A stretch of DNA of 64,000 nucleotides from Takakia lepidozioides (lineage: Eukaryota; Streptophyta; Takakiopsida; Takakiales; Takakiaceae), in the NCBI GenBank assembly GCA_030704615.1, contig CM060732.1:81987171-82051170 (forward strand). Reading direction: 5' to 3'. Below, piece after piece: positions 1 through 10,876 of the stretch. Positions within the stretch are counted from its first letter, which is position 1, and every line of letters begins with the position of its first letter. The position numbers and the translations under genes are program-made. Below the pieces are notes generated by a model, which worked only from the letters and a program-made list of their open reading frames with translations, ran no database searches and was not told the DNA's origin.

Positions 1-204
1 ACTCTGTCAGTCCCCCTTCTATATATTTACCCATCCTGGCCCACCTGCACATCTCACTGAGACCAAACCCACCCACAGCACAAGCAGGACAGAATTAATA
101 CAACGAACTGATGCTCCTTTCCAACAACCTGGCTCCAAAGTTGTCCTCGTAATACTTTCTGTAAAACTATGAGTGCCAAAAGTATGAGATATGAACAGAT
201 GTAC

Positions 205-3200
205 CTTGGCTGCAGAGCCAATAGGTTCACCACAACCACTGCAGATCTGACGTCCACGGCCTGCCCCTGTCGCATACTTCTTCGGTGGCACAGTAGCAGC
301 AATCAGTGGGTTTAACATACTGTACTCTTGTTTTGAAGAGCTTGAATGGACTGAGTCCCCTGAAGGCTCTGCAGCTTTACATGTCCTGGGGTCCCACGAC
401 TCCATGTGGCTGGATGGCTCTGCTAGCCCTGGTGTGTAAGGGCTCTGTGGCTGCTGCACCTGCATGGGGGTTGGAGAAGCTTCCTGCATCTCACTTTCCG
501 CCAGCACCCTGCTGGAAGTTTGTGAGGCTACCTCCTCACGACTGCTACTGGGATCGTCACTATGCTTATCAGAGAGTGGATCTGGACGGAAGAGGGTTGC
601 AAGGTGATGCTGGTGAAGGTAGGTAGAGAGGGGCAGGCTGGCATCTTGCAGGAGGCGCACCATGCTTACTCGCTCCTCACGATCAGGCTGGCTGTTAAGG
701 TCTATTGCTGCCTTACTGGGCCCCTCCTCGGCCCTCAAGTCAGGATGTTGTACAGCTGGTAGAGTAGGAGCTCCCTCTCCAGTAGGCCCCACCGGAGTTT
801 CAGGACGGGAAGCAGTCTCAAGCAAGGAGGCGGAGTCAGAAACGTCGTCTCGGGCCCACTCACGCTTCTTCCGTGCCAGCTCTGACTCACGCTCGAATTG
901 ACGTTTCTTGCGGCGCTGCATTAGTGTCTTGAAGCGACGCTTCACTGTGACACACACATTGCACACACAAGTTGGTTTGTGCTTGGGGCCCTTGCCACTT
1001 GGGGGCTGGATGCACACAATGCAGCTACAGCCAGGCCGATGGCGAGGGTGCTTGGTAGTGCGCATAGGTGAAGCTGGGCTTGTGGTTGCTGCTGCTGCCT
1101 GTGCCAGTGCATCAAGGCCAGCAGCTGGTGTAGTGGTTGGCTCTCCTCCTGTTGTGGCCGCCAACGTCAGCCTTGTGGTGCCGCCCTGCTTCCCACCCTC
1201 TGCATCATGTCAGCCACCCCACCACCCAGGCTCTGTCACCCTCCATTCACAACCTAAACCCCACCACGAACTCGCACAATAAAACATCCCCTTAAGTCAT
1301 ATTATAGACCCAGGCAAGAAGGAAACGAATGCTTGCCTTGAGCAACTGTCAGACTCAGCAGTAGATCAAGTTTCTCATTGCTTAGTTCTTGGGGCGCACT
1401 GCACAGTGCTCTGTCAAAGCAACCACCCCAGACAAACACCTCAAAGGCTGTCAAGGTAACCTAGTAAGTCATGATATGCTTTCTCTTGTCAAGATACAAA
1501 ACCACATGCAAAGTTGGGATTATCACTTACTAGGGCAAGCAAACAAGGACAAGCCATTATACTTGCAGCCTTCTTGAGCTTCCAAAAGACATCATTGAAA
1601 CTAACCAGTCATAGATACAATAAGAAGCTGAAAACCTTGGGCCATGGGATCAAGTAGCAATACCCACTTGATAACCCACAGGGAACAAGGGTGCTCAACC
1701 AACCTTCCCATAGGGACATCAGTAAGGGAAAGGAAAGGAAAAAAGGAACTAGAACAAACTAACCTCGGTGGATCCCAAGTATTATTAGCACAAGACCACC
1801 GAGTAGGCACAAAAGCTTCAACGGGCAACCGGCGCCAGTTACCACACTCATCACACTGTGCCCATTGTGCTTGTTCCCTGCAGTAGCCCCTCCTCCTCAA
1901 TAATCGTAAAACAGGCCATGCCCCCACTCTATTGCCAAAGGCCCACTGTACTTTTTTGCCCTTCCCACGAGAGTCATAGCCCTTCTCCTAGCCACAATAC
2001 TGAAAAGATCATGCTCCCTCTTACTGCCACACCTTGCTTTGCTCTTGCAAGACAAGTAGGAAAAATTAAAGGAGAAAGGATTAACAAGACAACTCTTTCT
2101 TCGGTCATGCCAATTCAATGAGCTGGCTTAGTCGGGGTAACACACAACCCCTGGTTTCAAGAGGCCTCCTACTGCTTCCTTCCTCACTGTTTCCCCTTTC
2201 AGCAAAAGTACATCTACACTTCTCTACTGGTCAGTCCGTGATTGACCAAAACACTTGCCAGCACTGTGCAGTTGTCACAGTTTACAATTAACACAGGTTG
2301 GGAACATAATCCAAATGTCTCCATTCTTGGCCAGAGAAATATTAAGGATGTCATTTCTTTAATTTGCCATGGCCTTGTCACCATACCTGAGATTGGGCAG
2401 CAGAAAAGTTGGGGGAGGGGAGCACAGTACCATAAGGTCACTACCATAAAAAAAGGCTCCATCCAACAGGCGACATACCTCAGTAAGTGTATCTGATGAG
2501 GAAATACATATTTTCCTCTATAGATCTCTTTCCTGTACCATCAAGAGCTAAAACCTCTCACAAGACTTTCAAGACTTTCAAGCTCCAAAAAAAGGGTGGA
2601 GTAGCAATCTTGAAAGCTCTTTTCTTCAGTTGGTTTAGTCAGAATATGTGCATTCCATCTTTTGCTCCGTAGCATTGTGCTCGCTGGACATGATTGAACA
2701 CCCAGAAGGACCTAGCACTAAAAAGTTTCATGATGTCTCCTTTTGTTCCCACTATGTAACATCGTGCTTGTTGGACGTGATTGACCACCAAGGGTCACCA
2801 AGCATACAAAGTTTCATGCTGTTTCCACTACGTGACATTCTGCTCACTAGATGGAGGAATGCCAAGAGTATCGGCACAGAGTAGCTGTGACTTTTGCAGG
2901 ACAGATATGCTTTGGTTTATGAACAGAAATGTCCTCCCAGTTCACATCCTTTGACACTGGGGGAGTATAAGGGGGAAGCTCACCATGACATGTCTTTTTG
3001 CTTCAAAGGGAGGTCCATCTGATCTGGATCTCACCAAAATTGATAGAGTATTGTGCGTGCTATCTACACTAGGCTTTGTGAATCACTAAAACCATTCCTT
3101 GAGGGGCCTTAGGGAGAGGAATTTTGAGGTTCTCCGTGCAACCTTGGTAATAGTACCCTACTGTTAAGCCCCTCAAATGTGTTGGTGTGACCAGCAGAGT

Positions 3201-6200
3201 GTGACCTGTAACTACTGAAATTGACCAACTGCACACGGACAACTGCCCGGGCCCACTGAGTAGAGGTAATGGAAGCTAGGTGTCGCTCGTGGTGTTCAGT
3301 CAGAGCTCGATTTCCAACCAGTCCAGGTCATGTGGTACATCAGCATTCTCCAGCACACTTTGATCTTTAAGCACTGCAGCAAGGGTGCTCTATTTAAAAA
3401 ACTTCATAAAGAGAGTTCACAGAGCTTCCTAATTGATCCGTGCTTGTGTTTGTTCCAAGGTGCAATGTAGAATGCCCAGTCACTATTACTGTAACACCCG
3501 GGAAAGAATGTGGAATGGTCTTGTCCGATTGAGGCAGCAACGGCTTCTACAAGGCAGGATTGCACATCAACCTCGGCGACTCTGGGAATGAGGCCACCAG
3601 CTTTTGGGAATGCCTACAAACTTCAAACCTATCCTCCTTCCGATATGTGTGCCTATTAGATAACTAATGAAGCAGCACTCAGTTTCCCACCATACTACAA
3701 CAAGGAATATGGCAGTTCCGTTGAAATTACAGCTCACAGTGCTAGGTGCCTGGGGAATCAAAAGCATGACTTGGGAGGTCTATGGCAGCCACATACTTCT
3801 CCTGGGAAAAGACCTAGGTCAAGGACAGAATTACAGCAATTTCTGAGGGTGGATTAGTGAAGAGATGTGCCCATTAGGTATATGAACTATTTCATCCTTG
3901 GTGTCAATGAAGAGAAACTTTAAGGACCGTTGGTCACACAAATCAGTTAACAGAGCAAATCGATCACTGTCAGTGAAGGCACAGGGTTAAATCCAGTATG
4001 AGATTGCATCCAGAGCTACTCTGGCCCCCCAATTCGACAAAGATGGCACACTTGGCTATGTGCACAATGAAAGGGCAGTCTTGAGACGAAGACAAATGAA
4101 ATGAAATGGTGCTTTACAAAAGAAAGAAAGAAGAAGTCTATACTGCGAGCTACAAGAGGGACAAAGTATAAAGGAGAACAAAAAACCCACTGGGAGAGAG
4201 AGAAAACTTACCCCAAACCTGTAGAGCTGAAAAAGGTTCTCTTAGAAAATACTGGGGGTTCCTGAAGAAATGCAACCGGCCACAAGGGTTCTCAGCATGT
4301 CACATTGATAACCAGGAATTCACTGTCCCCAAGATCAGAGGACAATTTTCTCCAAAAGAGAGTGGACAAATGGCACATGTCTCTTGTCAACATTCTCAAA
4401 AGCCAGAGGTCAAAGTCCTACGTTTTCCTGTCTATCAACTTTCACTAAGAATTCCCGATGGTTGTACAAACCAAGTCAACTTTCACAAAATGAAAGTCAC
4501 TGGCAAGAGTTTCCAAGTGGCTTTGAGAAACATGGAACATCCAGATGTACTTCATAAAATTTTGAAGCAACTTAATTTGAAGGACTATATCTGAGAGGCT
4601 ACATCCTGTATGGATGAGAAGGTACCGCATATTCTTCAAACTCGTGGCCATCAATTGTGATGAGGGTGGGCACAGCAGATGGAGGGGGCCGCAATAGATC
4701 TTGCGCCTCCTCCCAGCTAATCTTGAGGGCCTGCGCATCATCAGTGTCAACCCGCAGCCGCTTGCTTTTCGAGCCAAGCGGACGTCCTCGCTTGCGATCC
4801 ACTTGTGAAGAGAATCCCCCCCCCACCATTGTACCATCTTTTGGTTTAGCAGCCGCAACTTTATTATTCCACACATCACTTGATTGTGGTGCCACACCAA
4901 CCCCACTTGCAGAAGGCAAGCCATTAGTGTTGGTTGTGGGCCCGGTTGTGGCATTATCCTGAACCATACATCCCTGGACTTTCCCACCATTAGAATCTTT
5001 TGCAATTTATGATGGAAAAAGGAAAGCAAAGAACCAGATCTGAAAGGTGGGTGGGCCTGGGCATTCCCATTAGCTGGGGGTGCCGAAGTCTATTGATACA
5101 TTTACAGCATGATTCACGGAGGAAATTTGAAGAAGTGGTAGTACAATAGTCCCTTAGTCTCCATGACAGTATAACTACCAGAGTCTTTCAATATAGTCCC
5201 ACTTATCCTTACACTACTACGAAGTGCAGTTTGAGGGTTTTTTAGACTATTTGCGTCAAGTAAGCTGCTTGGCCTTCTTCCATTTGGGCAGTATGGCCAT
5301 TCATATAAAATTGTTGAGCAAAGATGTTGACAGCATGATCCATGACTGTTTGTTTCAATTAGGCTGCTAGGCCTTGTCAACATTGGGGAGGTTGGGCCAT
5401 TAACTCCTGTAAAATCATTGAGTGAATAGGCACATTTAGAGCATGATTCATGGAGCAAATAAGATTTAAGTCATAATTACGGAAGTCTTTCCATACCATG
5501 AGCAAATGCCATACATCCTCACATTACTAAGAATTGCAGAATGTTCTCTATGGATTGTTTGCTTGGAGTAGGCTGCTAGGCCTTGTCGACATTTGGGCAG
5601 GATGGACAATTAGTTTTGTAAAATCAGTCTGCAAAGAGATGTATTTATGGCATCATTCACGAGCAAATATGATCCATGTGAGCAAATCCCTCTCTTGTAA
5701 CCGTATAATTGAGTTTGTTGTGATGGATTTGGTTCTTCTGTGGCAAATAGTGGGCACACTTTTTGGTGCAGGTCATTTGATAATTGTACACGCATCTGTA
5801 ACCAAGGTTCAATGCGAATAATTCCTGTCACTAATCAGTCATGACATTGACACTTACGACCTCATAATCACAAACCAAATCCTTGATTCGACCACTCATA
5901 GAGGCTCAGAGAAACAAAGGAGGTCTTTTGTTAGTGTGAACCTGAGAAGATAGAGATGTAGGAGCTCTGCGATATCCCATCACCAGCTTCCCATCTGCTT
6001 CTAGCTTCCCGTCTGCTTCCAGTCTACTGAAGGTAACTGTAGTGACACTTGACATCAGTATGTAGTAAGACTTACATCAGTATCACTCTTCTCTTCAAAC
6101 ACATGTAGCTGAAAACAGACAGAAGAGAAGACACAAATGTACCCACCTGTGTCACTAGCTTTGGGGAGGTAAGTGTAGTAGCACTTGACAAGACACAAAT

Positions 6201-9200
6201 CTACCTACTTGTGTCACCAGCTTGGAGAGTTAACTGTAGTTACAATTGACATCAGTATGACTTTTCTCTTCAAACAGAGGATGGTGAAGGCACTGAAAGC
6301 AGATAAAAGACAAGACACACATGTACATACCTGTGTCACCAGCTTGGAGACGCATGGCCTGGATGCATGGTGTGACACCCTCTAGCACATACATGCGGCT
6401 GTTGTTGTTGGGCCAAAAGCGAAACTGGAAAACCCAGTCCCTTCCTGTCACGTCTTGTATCCTCAATGGTTGTCCTTCTGGCTGGTGTATGGGTGGGAAA
6501 TACGCCTGCATCCAACCCCACCCATACATCACTCTTACACCTCTTATACACGCTGAAACACACATGTACTCCATTTTAATCATCATCAACATATATTATG
6601 TGAGAGCCTGGTAAAGTCTGACCTCACACTTGAGACGTAACCAAAAATAAAGAGAGCCACATCCAAAGGTAAAGAAGAACACATGAGATGAAAACAAAGG
6701 CATCAGGACAAAATGACAAGGAAATGATGAAGAGGAAGGAATCCTCAAAGGATTCACTTAGAGAGTCAATCCAAGAGAATAAGACCATCACCTATAACTC
6801 TATATGATAATTAGTAGAGACATAAACCTAAACGTTCTGGAAAGAACTACATACCGGCCTACAGAACTGACTTAACATGCTTCAACCCCAGTCATATTGT
6901 GGAAAACCTTCTATCAAGACATACATACTGTCTTGGTTTCTATCCCTTCCTAATTGTTGTTCCCTGCGTCTCTCACCTCAGCACACGCCTTGGGAAGCAC
7001 AAGGCGCCCGATGCGACCTGTGTCACTGGCACTAAGCATCTTCTCAAACAGAGGTGTGATCACAGTATTGGTGCTGGAGCAAATTGTTAAGCATCACATT
7101 GTGTCTTCCACCCAAGTTTCCACTAATGTAAAAGTACACCATACCATGCCAAAACCTATCTTTCAACTCGTTGTTTGTTGGCATCAAATTTATAGCATGC
7201 TGGCTACAAACACCCACAAGCGACTGATAAGGACAAGACTTAAATCTGAATGAACCTTCTCATACTCATACAATTTTTCCCTTGTCCACATGCTTAACAA
7301 AGAAAAAATGGTGGCCCAAGCTTTTCAGTTTTCTAGGATAGGTTGAACCACATCAAGGAAGAGTGTAGTTTGACACAGCACATCTAGCATTTGAGAGGTT
7401 GTTGCTTGGTTTGGTTATGGCGTTAAGCATATCGAGGATACTCTCCAGATGCGATCTGTTGGAGCTCTTGGTCTGTAATGCGGGGCCAATAGCGGGGGAG
7501 CAACTGATTGCGGCCTCGGCCCTCCCCTGGTGGCCGTGCTACACGAAGGGGAGCTTGTGGGTCAAAACCTGGTTCCAAAACAACAGCAGAGTTGTTCAGG
7601 GGACGTGGTAGCAGCTGGCGGATGCGTGGAGGTCGATATAGGCCTGCTGCCTTAGCCTCCCCCGACTCCACTGCACCTGCTTCCATGCCTGCCTGCTGGA
7701 CCCCTTCCCCCACCCCCTCCTTGGCTGGACTGGATCCTCCTGATGTAGGCAAACCTGCTGATACATCTGCACCTGGCCTGGAAGGTGAAGGTGGAGAGAT
7801 CTCACATGCTGGTGACTCTGAGCCTCTGCCACTGCTCCATTCCCTAGCTCCAACTTGGATGGGCTCTTCTACAGAGGTAGCCCTGTTACCTCCTAGAGTG
7901 TTAACATGAGGTTCCAATTCTGTAACAGGTGTGTCGCCCTCCCTCATTGTAGGCTCTCCAATACTGTTGCTCTCAACTTGTTGCTCAGAGCCGGGCTTAA
8001 GATGCCACGGTACAGGGAGCCCAGAAGTATTTGTGGAAGGAATAGAAGGAGCAGATGAAGAATGCCATGGTCCAGCTTCAGAATGCTGCACAGGTATTGT
8101 AGGTCCAAACCCGTCGCACCAGCCTCTCATAGCTGGGTCTACCACTTTCACCGGGGTGACTGCTGCTGCTGGTGACAAAAGCTGCAGTCTATGTTTCACA
8201 ACCTGACCCACATACATGAATATATCCACAGTCATCGAGAGTCTGCCAAACAAACCATCTGCAAGCTATGGATGTTTAGCGGGCCGATTGCTATTACTCC
8301 AGTAATATAACACACGTAAATCTTTGTCAACCCTGAGCACTTGCATCCCAATTAGTTTTTCGCATCGGTATCATGACCATTGCTTGCAAAATAAGGACCT
8401 GCTAAATGCATCAAGGCTACCACTTCCTAAAGCAGTAGAGAACTGTACCAGGGAAGGTGCAGCAGTAGGATCATGGGTTTGGGCACAACTAATGCACTCC
8501 ACACCACCTCTTTCAAGCAGCACCACTCCATGCATTGATGCTATGCAACCACAGTGTACACGCTGCACCCAACACCACCCTCCATGTGTCACCCACTTTT
8601 CAAGGACATCACAGCAGCCATGAGGAAAACATGAATATGTAACTGGCAAGTTCCCAGATCAACAAGTGGTCTTCTTCACCCACTTATGTGACTGGACTAC
8701 TATCAACAATCTCCCAAAGAATAAATAAAAGGAAAAAAGCCAAACCTTTCTGCAGGAGTTACATGTTCTCCATCCTGCATCATCACAATGGAAAGTCTCG
8801 CAAAAGCGTAACTGCTCATATATCAAACTGCATACCAACCCAGCCACCCCTCATTTCAGAAAATGAATTAAATTATGACTGTGTTAGACAGCTACAATCT
8901 TCATGCAACAATCATTGCCTAGCAATGGAGGTACTTTGGCTAGGTATGCACTAAGAATCCCAAAAGCAAACTCCTCTGATTTAGTGAGTAGGTAATGTGG
9001 TAGTCTGGATTGCCACCTAGAGACAGGATCATAACCTAACAAAAGATGGTAAGGCAGTTGTGTAGCCCTTAGGCAACATTAGGGACATTTAATTCTGCAA
9101 TGAGCTGATTCTGTTTGCAGTTGGATTATATCTTGGACATGTCATTGAAAGGCACCCAACAGAAATTGGAACTTGCCGTGGCCGTCATGTCATCCCCAAC

Positions 9201-10362
9201 ACCAAAACTGACCATTCCTTGTTGACGAGTTGCATCCATACGAAACAAATTGTACAATGCGGTGGAAGGGGGGCTTTGAGAGGCACTGTATGCCTGATGA
9301 AGAGAACCCTCAACAGAAGCCAGGCTTAAACCCACACACAGGAATGTCCCAACCATTTCAAACTAAAATCTGGCTATACTATCTGACTTCCCTCACTGAG
9401 GTGCCCTAATACACAGCTCGGGTACAGCACTACAGTAGCAGCTTCCCCTTGTTAAGAACATAACAGGATACAGTGCACAGGATTCCAAACCGTGCATTCT
9501 AATAGGTCGAGGTGCTTGGAACTGTGCTTGTGAGGTTCCTCAAGCAGGGGAAAAACCTAAATGAACTACCAAAGGTTGCTATGAACTCTTGCAACCACCA
9601 GATTAACTATCAGTGGACAAAGGCTATAGTTTTAGCATAGTGTGAGGCTCGACTTGACCTAACTGGGGCAGCCATCAGAGGATGAACAAAGGACAGACAT
9701 GAGCCTTCGAATGATGCTCCAGGAGGTGGCCTGGACAATAAGTCCCAGTCCAGCATTGATTCATGTACTAATTAGCCTTAACCTGAAGACTTAAGTTCAT
9801 GGGCACAGAATGAAATCTATGGTTGATAACTCAAAGGATGGTATGTTTTTGCGAATAGATGACATTGGCTCTTACTGACATTCACTTGAATCGCGAGAGT
9901 TTTGCATGCACGTTGGGAAATCTCCTAATTCCATGTACGTTGAATGTGATGCCCATCTTGTACCGAATACGTCTGACGAGACTTCCATGAAAGCACTTAA
10001 TTGGCAAACAGGCTTCCGGATCTTCTGCAGAACGTCACTACTTACACTAGCTGGTTGCTGCCAAACAACTACGCCAGTCGTCTGAGCTACACCCTACCTA
10101 AGCAATCGTCGAATACTCACGCACGCAAACAGTGGAAGGGAAGAGAATATGCGGAAGCGAGGCATGATTTGGTTACGGGAAATAGCCCAGGATTTGCAAT
10201 AAGAAAATTTCCCTCGGCTCCCCTCAGCACTCGATCGACTTACCCGCAGGAATCACAAAGGTCTGCTGTGTACCCAGAGTGCACCCGCCAGCCAGGCCGC
10301 CATTGCGAGGAGCTGCTAGTGCCGCACTTAACATTCCAGCACACTTTGCGGCCTCCTTCCAT
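205..10362 (-). CDS. VAL: VAL/HSI2-type B3 transcriptional repressor (3' end outside window)
   Basis: Nuclear repressor of the VAL (VP1/ABI3-LIKE) family; known members bind RY DNA elements and recruit Polycomb/HDAC activity. Exons in transcript order: 10362-10244, 8827-8746, 8562-8399, 8188-7442, 7073-6977, 6505-6331, 6036-5942, 4973-4626, 1877-1764, 1410-1337, 1199-205. Phases agree except between 4626 and 1877, where a short exon is missing; 2532-2479 is a candidate but its entry phase does not fit. The start ATG at 10362 opens directly into the conserved N-terminus [14 protein letters not shown]. Domains: PHD-like Cys/His finger (residues about 8-100), a low-complexity linker, B3 (about 375-475, with [13 protein letters not shown] and [14 protein letters not shown]), CW finger ([14 protein letters not shown]), the Cys-rich CSCIVC/CNVC block, and an EAR-like IDLNSQP. 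The reading frame crosses about 1020 codons. The last exon ends at AAG/gtacat inside a CxxC pair (CSGCGEP), so a further exon is expected to the left. Oddities: a 6-residue duplication in B3 and a GC-AG intron. Confidence 0.93.
2671..2855. repeat. About 80-bp imperfect tandem repeat in the VAL gene
   Basis: Two full units and one partial unit start at about 2671, 2759 and 2835. Each begins with a variant of ACATCGTGCTNGTTGGAC and carries AAGTTTCATG about 60 bp later. They lie within the large region between the exons at 4626 and 1877. Confidence 0.6.
5100..5665. repeat. Irregular imperfect tandem repeats in VAL intron 7
   Basis: Two sentences of sequence recur. The phrase GCATGATTCA or a close variant occurs near 5106, 5331, 5440 and 5648. 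The phrase GGCTGCTAGGCCTT, followed by TTGGGCAG, occurs near 5265, 5360 and 5570. Spacing is irregular (about 100-210 bp). The stretch is intronic and shows no coding signal. Confidence 0.6.
5985..6020 (-). repeat. 18-bp tandem duplication inside the B3 exon
   Basis: Two adjacent 18-bp units (5985-6002 and 6003-6020, 16 of 18 identical) lie in the last B3 exon. They add one extra LEADGK hexapeptide, giving [16 protein letters not shown] where family members have a single copy before LVMG. The frame is kept. Confidence 0.85.
6140..6262 (-). repeat. Degenerate mini-exon copies in VAL intron 6
   Basis: The intron between 6331 and 6036 holds two imperfect copies of the flanking exon borders. Each joins an acceptor-like stretch resembling the start of exon 7 to a short piece resembling the end of exon 6 (CCAAGCTGGTGACAC). 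The copies centre on about 6146-6171 and 6207-6235. They look like products of unequal crossing-over across the small intron. Confidence 0.6.
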
Positions 10363-10698
10363 GCCCAGTCCCCTCAAACAGTCCTAAAACACTCGACACC
10401 TTCCGCACTGCAGCTCAAGTCTCTCGCCTACCAGACCTAACACCTTCCCATCTATCCTCCAGCAACAAAAGTGCCTACACAACAAGTAGATTAACGCCTC
10501 GGCCTAGAGGGCCACTTCCTCTCACATGCTCCCAAAATCTCAATTCCATCTAACAATCCCGCCGCACATGATTCTCCCGGGAAGAATCCCACTCGACTAC
10601 TACCGCACACTCCATAGCCCGCGTGCTGGGCTTCTCAATCCCCAGCTTTAGAATCGAGGTGGTTGTTGTGGCCTGATGGCACGCTGCCCCTACGGTGT

Positions 10699-10876
10699 TG
10701 CATGCATGCAGACCGAGAATGGGCGTAAGAATGGCCAGGCCTCTTCTGGCCTGATCTGATCTGATCGTCCGCAAGGACTCCCAAACACCCACAGCACCGC
10801 TCACCCAGTACCCAGCCTCCCATGACCGCCTCACGTCAGTTGCATGCATGCGTTGCGTGCATGCGATCATGCATGC
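10699..10876. promoter_or_regulatory. Cluster of RY (CATGCATG) elements upstream of VAL
   Basis: Three perfect CATGCATG octamers lie at 10701-10708, 10843-10850 and 10868-10875, with a further CATGC core near 10860. They sit about 340-515 bp upstream of the VAL start codon. The octamer is the known binding site of the B3 domain of VAL and ABI3/FUS3/LEC2 proteins. One such octamer is expected about once per 65 kb by chance. A TGCATGCA also lies in VAL intron 1, at about 9903-9910. The motif is read directly; the regulatory role is inferred. Confidence 0.55.
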
